Positions 35,217 through 47,469 of a DNA stretch of 64,000 bases are shown one piece after another; position 1 is the stretch's first letter; each line of letters begins with the position of its first letter. This stretch comes from Trileptium ribeirensis. Lineage: Eukaryota > Nematoda > Enoplea > Enoplida > Thoracostomopsidae. Location of the stretch: positions 1 to 64,000 of the forward strand of contig JASANE010016352.1 in the NCBI GenBank assembly GCA_030248225.1, written 5' to 3'. Below the pieces are notes generated by a model that was given only the letters and a program-made list of their open reading frames with translations, did no database searches and was not told the DNA's origin. The position numbers were made by a program, and so were the translations under genes.

Positions 35217-36382
35217 ATTAGCTTGCGCTACACAGCTTAATTTTTAACACAATAATACTGACAATTATGAATTGTGATGGTCGCGAGGGACGTTGCATTC
35301 TTTTTCACAGCCACGAAATTTCAAATGTTGCGAACGTTACAATATATATATATATATGCAGCAGCGGTATTCGAGGAGAGCGAACACGTCAGAAAACAAG
35401 CAATGTATCTAAATTCCACCTGACTGCCATTTATAAACATAATTAACTTCAACCGCAACACAAATCAAACTCAATTTCTATTACACGGCGCAATGATCAA
35501 ATAGTTAAGCAGCAATTGGCATGGGCGTCAATTTATCCATATGGTCGTTTGCGCGTATGCTCAGATGCTCAATCGACGCCTGCTATAAGGTAATTTTGCA
35601 TTAGAATGTGTTAAAATGATATTATTATTACAAAACAATGCAGAAACCGTGTTTTATTTTTATTTGTCTCACGTCAATCTTTTTTGTCTTTTTGAGACAA
35701 AAAAAGATTCATGAGTTTTGCGCAATATTGAACGAAAACGGAATGACAATAATATATACAGCACGCTTCTTGCATAAAAATACGACCGTTAATAGCCGAA
35801 ACACTTTTTGAGTCACCAGCGTAAGCCATTAATGTAATACAGCGAAATGGTGTTTTTTGAATTTTTTTGTCTCTGGGACTATATATATCCATAATTCAAG
35901 TACGCAAATAAAGCCTTTATGGCCAGCAACAATATGGTTATAATAGTGATATGATGCAAGATACGTATACCAATAGGTGCCTTTATGGTACTACAATCTA
36001 TATATATATATATATATATGGTAGCAATACTTATCCATCCCTGAACTGTTAATAACGATACCCATTCTGATCATAAAATCTGTCGGCGGTGCAGGCCGAA
36101 ATATGACAAAAAACTATATTTCTAGCGAGGTTAATGGCCGTAATGATTCATGATCTGTGCCATTTATAAGGTTTATAAATGAGGTTTCAAGAGGGTCTTG
36201 CTGTTGGTTCGTATGTACGGGGGAAGAATCGGCTTATGTATTCACTTGCGCAAAGAGGTCATAAATTGGTTCTAATTCCATACACGTACGTATTTCGATG
36301 CAACGGTGGGTTTCGTACCCAGTTGGGTCATATCCGTTTGGTATTTTCTAAGTTGGGAGACATTCGCAACTAAATTCGAAAA

Positions 36383-36686
36383 TGTTGACCATTACACTAT
36401 GGCCTGGATTATTGGGGTATTCGATTAAATGTTGACCATTACACTATGGCCAGGATTAATGGGGTATTTGTAAATGTTGGCCATTAAAGTGCGGCCAGGA
36501 TTATTAGATTTTCTATTAAATGCTGGCCATTAGACTGCGGCCAGGATTATTAGACTCTCTATTCAATGTTGGGCATTAGACTGTGGCCAGGATTAAGGGT
36601 ATTGGTAAATCTTGGCCATTACAATGTGGCCAGGATTAAGGGTATTCGATAAAATGTTGCCATTAGGCTATCTTCAGGATTAATCC
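36383..36686 (+). repeat. hairpin minisatellite, 7 units (unit 1)
   Basis: Seven imperfect units of about 43-47 bases, each with TTGGCCATTACACTATGGCC or a variant, followed by 'aggatta'. The box is a small palindrome (TGGCCAT...ATGGCCA), and most variants keep GGCC on both arms. Confidence 0.8.
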
Positions 36687-37379
36687 ACCTCGTAAACGAT
36701 CTAGTATGGATCTGTTACACATATAATTACCTGAAACACCAGCCTGAAATCAGTATATGTTGCAATAAAGTGTAGACAGACAGGATCACACCCAATCTCC
36801 CCCTTTCGAGGTAATAATATTAAACAAAGTCCATAGGTTTTGCGTTATATTGTTTAGTTGTGCCATTAGTTTTTGACAATGTCGATATTATTATGCAGAC
36901 CATATCCATTTTGACAAAATGCATGCCGCACAATAAAACTGCAAAGAAAACACTGTCATAAAATGACAACACCAGTAGCTAGCAGTCAATGATAAAACTT
37001 ATAAAAAACACGGTGGTCTATAAGACACTCTGTTGGCGAAGGTGTGTTTAAAAACCTGTGCAATGCATATGCTCCAAACGGTGGGAATATTTATAACATG
37101 AACACCACATAAGTTCCATTACTGCAACGCAACCATGATCTGCGTTCTTGGTAAGGAACTGTTTGTTATTAAATGCACAGAGTATTACCATGGTTTGTCT
37201 CAAATATGGTGCCAATGTTCGCAAAGTGAAAGTGCATCAGGCAAAGTGAAACTGAGCGAAATTACGCTAGACCAATGCATGACGTATGCCGTTAGTGTGG
37301 GCTAAGTGTACGCAGGACTGCAAGGGGGACATTTCTGCCGTGCCAAAAGCAACCAAGATGCGAATATACACAATATACT

Positions 37380-37639
37380 AGTAACTCTATGGAGATTGCA
37401 GTGAAGCATTGGTACACCTACGCCTATTGCGCGCACAGGCAATCAGCTCTCGAAAGCATACGTTGATATACTATATGTGGATAACACACAATACCGCACA
37501 AGTTAGAACAAAACTAACACTTGCGAATAAGTGCCCATGCCCCAAAACCCCCCAAGTGCAACCAATCAGCCTCCCACGACGTAACCGTAAAATTAGGAAC
37601 TTTGGGTCGATGAACCATGGCGGCACCATACCTCCGTAC
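37380..37639 (+). repeat. family C segment in triplicated unit 1
   Basis: Matches 47480-47750 ('actagtaactc', 'ggtacacctacgcct', 'aatcagctctcga', 'cacacaataccgcacaagtt', 'tgggtcgatgaaccatgg'). The hAT element of the unit is inserted at its 'ctccgtac'. Repeated at 40033-40292 and 42711-42970. Confidence 0.7.
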
Positions 37640-38588
37640 CAGGGAATAACCGGAACCGGAACCAGCAACCGGAACCGTCCATTTAAACCGATCCGGAACC
37701 GGAACCTGGTCTTCGAAATTTATATATAGTAAAACAGATGATGAAAGAAATGAAGGTATAGTGGATTTAAAATGCATTAAAAATAACTTTTACATTAAAC
37801 TTAATGTATTGCGATGGTATTATTGCCTTTCTGAAACTTTAAAGAGGCTGAGGAAGCTAATAATGTTTATTTATCGATCAAATATGTCGGTTTTTGGACA
37901 TTCAGAACAAAAAATGTCTTCCACTACACACCATTGCGTCAAATCGAATGTGCTTACAAAGCTTGGAGCGTAGAATACACACTTTCGCTCTGTCTCCAGT
38001 CGCCTCCCTTTACTACACATACGTTTGTTGCATGTTATTCTGTAGGAAACTTAAAATTATTGGTTTATATGATTCTAAGAGAAAATAATAGATAGAAGGT
38101 AATTTTCTGATCACTTGTCAGAGACATTGTTTAGGCTAGCGTTGGACAAACAGTGCCCGTCAGTTAGATCATAATGATGATAACTTTCTAATCAGAATGC
38201 TATAAATGAAACACTGTGATGTTGCTCGCAGTTTCAATAAATACAGTTCATTGCCAAGAAAGCAGATAACATTAGTTTACTTCAATTTAGACTGATTTAC
38301 CAAGTTTACAAGCGCAATGGCGGGTGACTGAATTTATGTTAATTGCATGTTTATTGTTAATTTATGCAAATTGGCTAGTTAATCTTTTCTTTTGCTTAGT
38401 TGTATTGGAGCTTGATCATTGTATAATATATATTACATATGTTTGGATCACAGATGAAGCAAAAAACGTGGTAAATTTCAAACAAACTTTTTAAACCTGA
38501 ATTCCGGTTCTGGCATAGTTTTTGGCCTTTGCCGGAACCGCAAACGGAACACGATTTTCACCGGAACCTGAATTCCGGTTACTGCCTG
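37640..38588 (+). mobile_element. hAT copy 4 (chimeric ends)
   Basis: Left end CAGGGAATAACCGGAACCGG follows CTCCGTAC in family C; the right end ('ttactgcctg') is followed by the TATATA flank of the fragment at 33345. The two ends thus sit in different target sequences, as expected for a recombinant of two hAT copies. Confidence 0.85.
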
Positions 38589-39036
38589 ATATATATATAT
38601 CCATAATTCAAGTACGCAAATAAAGCCTTTATGGCCAGCAACAATATGGTTATAATAGTGATATGATGCAAGATACGTATACCAATAGGTGCCTTTATGG
38701 TACTACAATCTATATATATATATATATATATATGGTAGCAATACTTATCCATCCCTGAACTGTTAATAACGATACCCAGCGAGGTTAATGGCCGTAATGA
38801 TTCATGATCTGTGCCATTTATAAGGTTTATAAATGAGGTTTCAAGAGGGTCTTGCTGTTGGTTCGTATATACGGGGGAAGAATCGGCTTATGTATTCACT
38901 TGCGCAAAGAGGTCATAAATTGGTTCTAATCCCATACACGTGCGTATTTCGATGCAACGGTGGGTTTCGTACCCAGTTGGGTCATATCCGTTTGGTATTT
39001 TCTAAGTTGGGAGACATTCGCAACTAAATTCGAAAC

Positions 39037-39340
39037 TGTTGACCATTACACTATGGCCTGGATTATTGGGGTATTCGATTAAATGTTGGCCATTACACTA
39101 TGGCCAGGATTAATGGGGTATTTGTAAATGTTGGCCATTAAAGTGCGGCCAGGATTATTAGATTTTCTATTAAATGCTGGCCATTAGACTGCGGCCAGGA
39201 TTATTAGACTCTCTATTCAATGTTGGGCATTAGACTGTGGCCAGGATTAAGGGTATTGGTAAATGTTGGCCATTACACTGTGGCCAGGATTAAGGGTATT
39301 CGATAAAATGTTGCCATTAGGCTATCTTCAGAATTAATCC
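39037..39340 (+). repeat. hairpin minisatellite (unit 2)
   Basis: Same seven-unit array as at 36383, with a few substitutions. Confidence 0.8.
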
Positions 39341-40292
39341 ACCTCGTAACGATCTAGTATGGATCTGTTACACATATAATTACCTGAAACACCAGCCTGG
39401 AATCAGTATATGTTGCAATAAAGTGTAGACAGACAGGATCACACCCAATCTCCCCCTTTCGAGGTAATAATATTAAACAGAGTCCATAGGTTTTGCGTTA
39501 TATTGTTTAGTTGTGCCATTAGTTTTTGACAATGTCGATATTATTATGCAGACCATATCCATTTTGACAAAATGCATGCCGCACAATAAAACTGCAAAGA
39601 AAACACTGTCATAAAATGACAACACCAGTAGCTAGCAGTCAATGATAAAATTTATAAAAAACACGGTGGTCTATAAGACACTCTGTTGGCGAAGGTGTGT
39701 TTAAAAACCTGTGCAATGCATATGCTCCAAACGGTGGGAATATTTATAACATGAACACCACATAAGTTCCATTACTGCAACGCAACCATGATCTGCGTTC
39801 TTGGTAAGGAACTGTTTGTTATTAAATGCACAGAGTATTACCATGGTTTGTCTCAAATATGGTGCCAATGTTCGCAAAGTGAAAGTGCATCAGGCAAAGT
39901 GAAACTGAGCGAAATTACGCTAGACCAATGCATGGCGTATGCCGTTAGTGTGGGCTAAGTGTACGCAGGACTGCAAGCGGGACATTTCTGCCGTGCCAAA
40001 AGCAACCAAGATGCGAATATACACAATATACTAGTAACTCTATGGAGATTGCAGTGAAGCATTGGTACACCTACGCCTATTGCGTGCACAGGCAATCAGC
40101 TCTCGAAAGCATACGTTGATATACTATATGTGGATAACACACAATACCGCACAAGTTAGAACAAAACTAACACTTGCGAATAAGTGCCCATGCCCCAAAA
40201 CCCCTCACGTGCAACCAATCAGCCTCCCACGACGTAACCGTAAAATTAGGAACTTTGGGTCGATGAACCATGGCGGCACCATACCTCCGTAC

Positions 40293-41242
40293 CAGGGAAT
40301 AACCGGAACCGGAACCAGCAACCGGAACCGTCCATTTAAACCGATCCGGAACCGGAATCTGGTCTTCGAAATTTATATATAGTAAAACAGATGATGAAAG
40401 AAATGAAGGTATAGTGGATTTAAAATGCATTAAAAATAACTTTTACATTAAACTTAATGTATTGCGATGGTATTATTGCCTTTCTGAAACTTTAAAGAGG
40501 CTGAGGAAGCTAATAATGTTTATTTATCGATCAAATATGTCGGTTTTTGGACATTCAGAACAAAAAATGTCTTCCACTACACACCATTGCGTCAAATCGA
40601 ATGTGCTTACAAAGCTTGGAGCGTAGAATACACACTTTCGCTCTGTCTCCAGTCGCCTCTCTTTACTACACATACGTTTGTTGCATGTTCTTCTGTAGGA
40701 AACTTAAAATTATTGGTTTATATGATTCTAAGAGAAAATAATAGATAGAAGGTAATTTTCTGATCACTTGTCAGAGACATTGTTTAGGCTAGCGTTGGAC
40801 AAACAGTGCCCGTCAGTTAGATCATAATGATGATAACTGTCTAATCAGAATGCTATAAATGAGACACTGTGATGTTGCTCGCAGTTTCAATAAATACAGT
40901 TCATTGCCAAGAAAGCAGATAACATTAGTTTACTTCAATTTAGACTGATTTACCAAGTTTACAAGCGCAATGGCGGGTGACTGAATTTATGTTAATTGCA
41001 TGTTTATTGTTAATTTATGGAAATTGGCTAGTTAATCTTTTCTTTTGCTTAGTTGTATTGGAGCTTGATCATTGTATAATATATATTACATATGTTTGGA
41101 TTACAGGATGAAGCAAAAAATGTGGAAAATTTCAAACAAACTTTTTAAACCTGAATTCCGGTTCTGGCATAGTTTTTGGCCTTTGCCGGAACCGCAAACG
41201 GAACACGATTTTCACCGGAACCTGAATTCCGGTTACTGCCTG
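40293..41242 (+). mobile_element. hAT copy 5 (chimeric ends)
   Basis: Same structure as copy 4: family C and CTCCGTAC on the left, TATATA flank on the right, right-end bases of the 33345 type. Confidence 0.85.
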
Positions 41243-41359
41243 ATATATATATATCCATAATTCAAGTACGCAAATAAAGCCTTTATGGCCAGCAACAATA
41301 TGGTTATAATAGTGATATGATGCAAGATACGTATACCAATAGGTGCCTTTATGGTACTA

Positions 41360-41363
41360 TCTT

Positions 41364-41411
<48 letters not shown>
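41360..41411. repeat. expanded TA microsatellite (unit 3)
   Basis: A run of TA about 40 bases long preceded by eight T; units 1 and 2 have only about 18 and 22 bases of TA at this place. Confidence 0.8.
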
Positions 41412-41413
<2 letters not shown>

Positions 41414-41713
41414 TAGCAATACTTATCCATCCCTGAACTGTTAATAACGATACCCAGCGAGGTTAATGGCCGTAATGATTCATGATCTGTGCCATTTATA
41501 AGGTTTATAAATGAGGTTTCAAGAGGGTCTTGCTGTTGGTTCGTATATACGGGGGAAGAATCGGCTTATGTATTCACTTGCGCAAAGAGGTCATAAATTG
41601 GTTCTAATTCCATACACGTGCGTATTTCGATGCAACGGTGGGTTTCGTACCCAGTTGGGTCATATCCGTTTGGTATTTTCTAAGTTGGGAGACATTCGCA
41701 ACTAAATTCGAAA

Positions 41714-42018
41714 CTGTTGACCATTACACTATGGCCTGGATTATTGGGGTATTCGATTAAATGTTGGCCATTACACTATGGCCAGGATTAATGGGGTATT
41801 TGTAAATGTTGGCCATTAAAGTGCGGCCAGGATTATTAGATTTTCTATTAAATGCTGGCCATTAGAATGCGGCCAGGATTATTAGACTCTCTATTCAATG
41901 TTGGGCATTAGACTGTGGCCAGGATTAAGGGTATTGGTAAATGTTGGCCATTACACTGTGGCCAGGATTAAGGGTATTCGATAAAATGTTGCCATTAGGC
42001 TATCTTCAGGATTAATCC
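41714..42018 (+). repeat. hairpin minisatellite (unit 3)
   Basis: Third copy of the seven-unit array, closest to that in unit 2. Confidence 0.8.
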
Positions 42019-42970
42019 ACCTCGTAACGATCTAGTATGGATCTGTTACACATATAATTACCTGAAACACCAGCCTGGAATCAGTATATGTTGCAATAAA
42101 GTGTAGACAGACAGGATCACACCCAATCTCCCCCTTTCGAGGTAATAATATTAAACAGAGTCCATAGGTTTTGCGTTATATTGTTTAGTTGTGCCATTAG
42201 TTTTTGACAATGTCGATATTATTATGCAGACCATATCCATTTTGACAAAATGCATGCCGCACAATAAAACTGCAAAGAAAACACTGTCATAAAATGACAA
42301 CACCAGTAGCTAGCAGTCAATGATAAAATTTATAAAAAACACGGTGGTCTATAAGACACTCTGTTGGCGAAGGTGTGTTTAAAAACCTGTGCAATGCATA
42401 TGCTCCAAACGGTGGGAATATTTATAACATGAACACCACATAAGTTCCATTACTGCAACGCAACCATGATCTGCGTTCTTGGTAAGGAACTGTTTGTTAT
42501 TAAATGCACAGAGTATTACCATGGTTTGTCTCAAATATGGTGCCAATGTTCGCAAAGTGAAAGTGCATCAGGCAAAGTGAAACTGAGCGAAATTACGCTA
42601 GACCAATGCATGGCGTATGCCGTTAGTGTGGGCTAAGTGTACGCAGGACTGCAAGCGGGACATTTCTGCCGTGCCAAAAGCAACCAAGATGCGAATATAC
42701 ACAATATACTAGTAACTCTATGGAGATTGCAGTGAAGCATTGGTACACCTACGCCTATTGCGTGCACAGGCAATCAGCTCTCGAAAGCATACGTTGATAT
42801 ACTATATGTGGATAACACACAATACCGCACAAGTTAGAACAAAACTAACACTTGCGAATAAGTGCCCATGCCCCAAAACCCCTCACGTGCAACCAATCAG
42901 CCTCCCACGACGTAACCGTAAAATTAGGAACTTTGGGTCGATGAACCATGGCGGCACCATACCTCCGTAC

Positions 42971-43920
42971 CAGGGAATAACCGGAACCGGAACCAGCAAC
43001 CGGAACCGTCCATTTAAACCGATCCGGAACCGGAACCTGGTCTTCGAAATTTATATATAGTAAAACAGATGATGAAAGAAATGAAGGTATAGTGGATTTA
43101 AAATGCATTAAAAATAACTTTTACATTAAACTTAATGTATTGCGATGGTATTATTGCCTTTCTGAAACTTTAAAGAGGCTGAGGAAGCTAATAATGTTTA
43201 TTTATCGATCAAATATGTCGGTTTTTGGACATTCAGAACAAAAAATGTCTTCCACTACACACCATTGCGTCAAATCGAATGTGCTTACAAAGCTTGGAGC
43301 GTAGAATACACACTTTCGCTCTGTCTCCAGTCGCCTCTCTTTACTACACATACGTTTGTTGCATGTTCTTCTGTAGGAAACTTAAAATTATTGGTTTATA
43401 TGATTCTAAGAGAAAATAATAGATAGAAGGTAATTTTCTGATCACTTGTCAGAGACATTGTTTAGGCTAGCGTTGGACAAACAGTGCCCGTCAGTTAGAT
43501 CATAATGATGATAACTGTCTAATCAGAATGCTATAAATGAGACACTGTGATGTTGCTCGCAGTTTCAATAAATACAGTTCATTGCCAAGAAAGCAGATAA
43601 CATTAGTTTACTTCAATTTAGACTGATTTACCAAGTTTACAAGCGCAATGGCGGGTGACTGAATTTATGTTAATTGCATGTTTATTGTTAATTTATGGAA
43701 ATTGGCTAGTTAATCTTTTCTTTTGCTTAGTTGTATTGGAGCTTGATCATTGTATAATATATATTACATATGTTTGGATTACAGGATGAAGCAAAAAATG
43801 TGGAAAATTTCAAACAAAATTTTTAAACCGGAATTCCGGTTCCGGTATGGTTTTTGCCCTTTGCCGGAACCGCAACCGGAACACGATTTTCGCCGGAACC
43901 GGAATTCCGGTTACTCCCTG
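42971..43920 (+). mobile_element. hAT copy 6 with intact 8-bp target duplication
   Basis: CTCCGTAC at 42963-42970 and at 43921-43928 flanks CAGGGAATAACC...CCGGTTACTCCCTG. Family C sequence continues smoothly across ('ccgtacccagaaccatgg'), so this is the original insertion, with its own right end ('ccggtatggtttttgccc'). Confidence 0.9.
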
Positions 43921-44340
43921 CTCCGTACCCAGAACCATGGATCGCAGAGCAAAATCAACACCAACAATGAGTTTGCCATGCCTGAAAACCCCCAAGTAAA
44001 ACTTTTTATCCGCCCAAGACATCAGAACAAATTTTCAAATTTTGGGTCGAAGAACCATTGGGGCGTCATACTCCGTACCTTAAATGCCATAAATCCAAAA
44101 ACAGAGCCTTAATCGAAAAACAAGGAAAGAGGCATCAACCAAGCAGAGAAAAAATTCGATAGTTAGGAGAAAATAACTTTGCTTTCGTGATGGGTACTAA
44201 AACAGAGTGAAAACTATCATTTTAACCTCTGACCCCGAACCACGGGGTCATACCCCCGTACCCATGGAACCATTGAAATAAAAAGATTTCACTCCTGCAA
44301 AACACAATCTCCATTACGTTTCACTACGTTCTGTATATTT
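43921..44340 (+). repeat. family C, continuation downstream of hAT copy 6
   Basis: Matches 3260-3440 and 47750-47900 ('agaaccatggatcgcagagcaaaatc', 'cccccaagtaaaac', 'tttgggtcgaagaacc'). Ends in 'cacaatctccattacgttt', like the other copies. Confidence 0.7.
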
Positions 44341-46950
44341 CTCTAATAACAAAAAAGAAACAATACCTCATCATCTTCATTAATAAGTGACGATCGAATA
44401 CTGTCACCGATTGGCCATTTTTGATTTCTCATAACCAAATCAGATGGAGGCGAATGGGTTACCTGAGCGTCAGAACTCCATATCTACAAAACAATATATG
44501 TATAAATGCAGTACATTGCAATCTCCTGCATCCATAGACTCTACTGAAACTCAAAAATAATTTAAGATTCACTACACGATCCTAAATCGAGCTTCTTTGC
44601 CCTCACCATCCCAGCTGAAACTTTTCCGACAAACCTCGTAACACGCTCTGTGGTGGAAAGGTGCAAAGCCGGCTTAAATGTATTTCAAAATCGGTTTGTA
44701 GTGAAAATTTTTGACTCGACCAAAGTTTGAACAACCTTTGCAGCCGAATCAAGCATCGGCCAACTTCGTACCTTGCAATTATCACTTTTATTTATAGAAC
44801 CATCGGCTAGAACAGCAAGTAGCAAAGCGGCATCGATCTCGTTTCTACTTATACTTTACTTTTAAAATAGTGTGGCAAGGGATGCTACACTAACTACATG
44901 TACACTGAACCCGGACGATCGAATGCCTAAATTATGAAAATTGATACAAATGTACCTGGGATAATTATTAAATCTATGATGCTTGTGTTAGTAAACGGAG
45001 CGAAGCGTTTTTGTTTTCGTCAGAGAGGAAAAATTCGGCACCGTCTGTGCGTTAAACTCCTCAATAACTACTGCGCCGATTTAAAAAACTTTTTTTTGTT
45101 TGAAAGGCCTAATATCGGACAGGTGCAAGACATATAGATTTTAACAAAATTTGCTTTAGTTAATTAGCAGTACCTAATTAGTTAAGCGTGTTAGCCTATT
45201 TTCAGCAATTACAAACAAAAAGTTGTATATGTTTCAATAATTCACTGGTGTAAAGCTATTATTTTGGTGCATGTACTAAATCTCGCCTTGATGATTGTGA
45301 ATATCGTGCTTATTTACTATTCCAGGATGTTAAAAAATGCTTACTAGTTAGTTAATTAGCTAATTACTAATTAATTAATTAGCTAATTTTTTTGAAAAAA
45401 TTTCAAAGTGATCAAAAATATTAAAAATAAATTGCATCCGGGGATTTTCTATGTCGCTGATCACGAATATGACATTTATGAAGCTCTAAAACCTGGCCGT
45501 ATTGCAAATTAGTTGATTAATTAACTAGCTAATTAGGTAATTTTATGCAATAATTTTAAAATCACTTTATAATTGCTAATTTATTAGCTAATTTTATGCA
45601 AATCTTAAAATCACTTTAAAATTGCTAATTTGTTGCGCTGGGCGTTTTCGATGTCGCTGATTATGAATTGTGGCTTTTAAAGCTCTATAATTTTCATCAT
45701 AGGCATCAGTTGATGTTATACATTAGCTAATTTCTTTTAGCTATCAATTGCCTAACACGTGGTACTTATTATAAATTGATTAAATTGTTAGTTCAAACAC
45801 ATTTACACAAATAAGATACCAGATACTTAGCATGTTGCTCAGCTCACTTTCTGTAATTTAATACGTTTACTAATTACCATCTTCAATGTCTACCATCCCT
45901 TTCTGACATTAGGCACTGGCGACCGCTTGTTCAGTGAGCCAACCATCCGTCAATAAATAAGAGAACATAAGATTCAAGTTCGGAGCAAAGCATCCAAAAC
46001 GTAAACACAAAAAACTTGGCCAAAAATAAATAGGAAAAATTAATCAAATTTTCTGCAATCATAATATAATGTGTCAGATGATATATAAAAACTGTATCCT
46101 GCGTGGAGCTGCTTCATCTATGATTAGTTCACTACTGTAAGTTTTAGCAATGCCCGGGATTAAATAAACTTATATAAGCACATACTGATTATTTTGGCCA
46201 TATAAATGTGGTTTCTTTATTTAGTTTCTGCGTAGTGAAAGTATCTAAGTGTATTATGATACTACATTTTCCACTAGATTGAGACAAATATTTCTTGTAA
46301 CTCAAAAATAAAAACTTTTCTTCTTAATTACTCTCACATACAAATGTGTCGCAGCATACTTCTTTTGTAACATGACGTCAGGAATTTGTCTGGAACACTG
46401 ACCAATTACTTTATTTATCGTCTGCGGTTTTTATGGCTATCTTTCTAATTATCACTGATTTTACCCCGCATTACCTAACAGTTTTAGCCTTTTGGGTCAT
46501 GTAACGGCGTTTAATATTTTATTGCTGTATTTGTAACCATCCCAATGGATAGCAAAACGCATTTTCGAAAAAAGAAGATAAGACATGTAATAAATGGCAC
46601 ACAAAATACTTCTCATCAACATATATATTTCCGTCAAAAAATGTTTATTCGATTACGCAATAGGGTGCCGTGATGAAAAGAATTGCGAGGTATAAAAGCC
46701 ATAAAATTTAGCAATCTGCCGTATCACATCAGTAAAAATTTGGAGATTTTTATGGAAAACAGGTTAATATTCACGAATTTTTAGCCTATGTGAGAAAGCA
46801 ATTAGCTAGAATTTTCCGCTCATGAAGGTACCCGGGGAACTGGGTAAGGCTAAAATTTGCTTCAGAGTAGATGATACACTTAGGGGACCTATCCCACCCC
46901 TATTTTACGGATATATCTAATAAGCCAACGAAGGTACAAACAAAACTTAC
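44341..46950. other. unassigned AT-rich DNA; candidate site of the missing lamin 3' exons
   Basis: The remaining lamin tail exons would follow 46951 on the minus strand, but none is recognised here. 45160-45660 is rich in TTAGCTAATT runs, with a degenerate ~200-base direct repeat ('tttctatgtcgctgatcacgaat' at 45447, 'tttcgatgtcgctgattatgaat' at 45646). Confidence 0.35.
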
Positions 46951-47055
46951 CGTTGATGTTTTACCAGCCTTTATAGTCAAGCTCCGATGGAATTTGTAAA
47001 CGACTTCTTCGTCTCCAGCAACGCGCTTAAGTTGCCAGCCTCCAATCTTTACATC
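46951..47055 (-). CDS. nuclear lamin, tail-domain exon (second LTD exon)
   Basis: 35 codons, phase 0 at both ends, with acceptor ...tattatag before GATGTA and donor GTAAGT after the last base. The peptide includes GGWQLKRVAGDEEVVYKFHR and ends SLTIKAGKTST. It matches the lamin tail domain (LTD, an Ig-like beta sandwich): human lamins have 'W.IKR...(V)Y(K/R)F...Y.L(K/R)AGQTVT' here. It follows directly on NVGDE of the 49482-49568 exon. The next exon should open with the 'VTVW' strand; it was not found. Confidence 0.88.
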
Positions 47056-47469
47056 CTATAATAAAAACGTTTACATTGTGGAGTATATAGATGGAATCAC
47101 TGAGGAGATGGGAACAAGATTGTTACCATCAGCACAAAAGCTTAATGAACTTACACAGTTTCAAAACAGAGATTTTTGTTCACATTTCATTTAAGAACAA
47201 ATGGTGAAGCCAGCGTATGGTTCAACGAATTCGAGTTTTGATCAAATATTTGAAAACCATAAATTGATTTAGGTGTCGTTTCACATTGGGTTCACGTTTC
47301 ACAAATAAGAATATGTGCGGCATAAATACAATTCCTCACGCCTAGACCAACTATCGCATACGACCAAAATTTTTTACTTTTGGTTTGGTTATGATCATGA
47401 GTTAAATAGAAATTTAATCAGCGTTTCGTGATTGTCTAATTATGGCAATATCAGTTTAGGCACGTCCAG

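Larger units (their letters stand above)
33457..35879 (+). mobile_element. pogo/Tigger-type (Tc1/mariner) transposon, 5'-deleted coding region
   Basis: Ends GTCAGTAAGACAAAAAAA and the complement of GTCCCAGAGACAAAAAAA, flanked by TA on each side (33455-33456, 35880-35881), as expected for Tc1/mariner elements. It interrupts a TATATA run next to the hAT fragment; the uninterrupted site 'cctgatatatatatatcc' survives at 38586 and 41240. Inside are two overlapping coding segments (33664-34074 and 34023-35216) in different frames. The DNA-binding N-terminus and first catalytic Asp are missing. Confidence 0.75.
35880..43920 (+). repeat. tandem triplication, ~2.66-kb unit (spacer + hAT)
   Basis: Three head-to-tail units: 35880-38588, 38589-41242 and 41243-43920. 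Corresponding points are 2653-2654 and 2678 bases apart (for example 36179, 38833, 41511). Each has a ~1.7-kb spacer and a ~950-bp hAT element. Units 2 and 3 share absence of 60 bases present in unit 1 (36064-36123), so they derive from each other. TA runs in the spacers differ in length (36000, 38711, 41370). Small open frames repeated in all three units (64-106 codons) are not genes. Confidence 0.92.

Noticed and set aside
36179..43419. Small ORF family repeated in the tandem units (64-, 70-, 87- and 106-codon frames)
   Set aside because: They recur only because the DNA is triplicated. Several run across the hAT/family C boundary or overlap on both strands, and none has a known domain.
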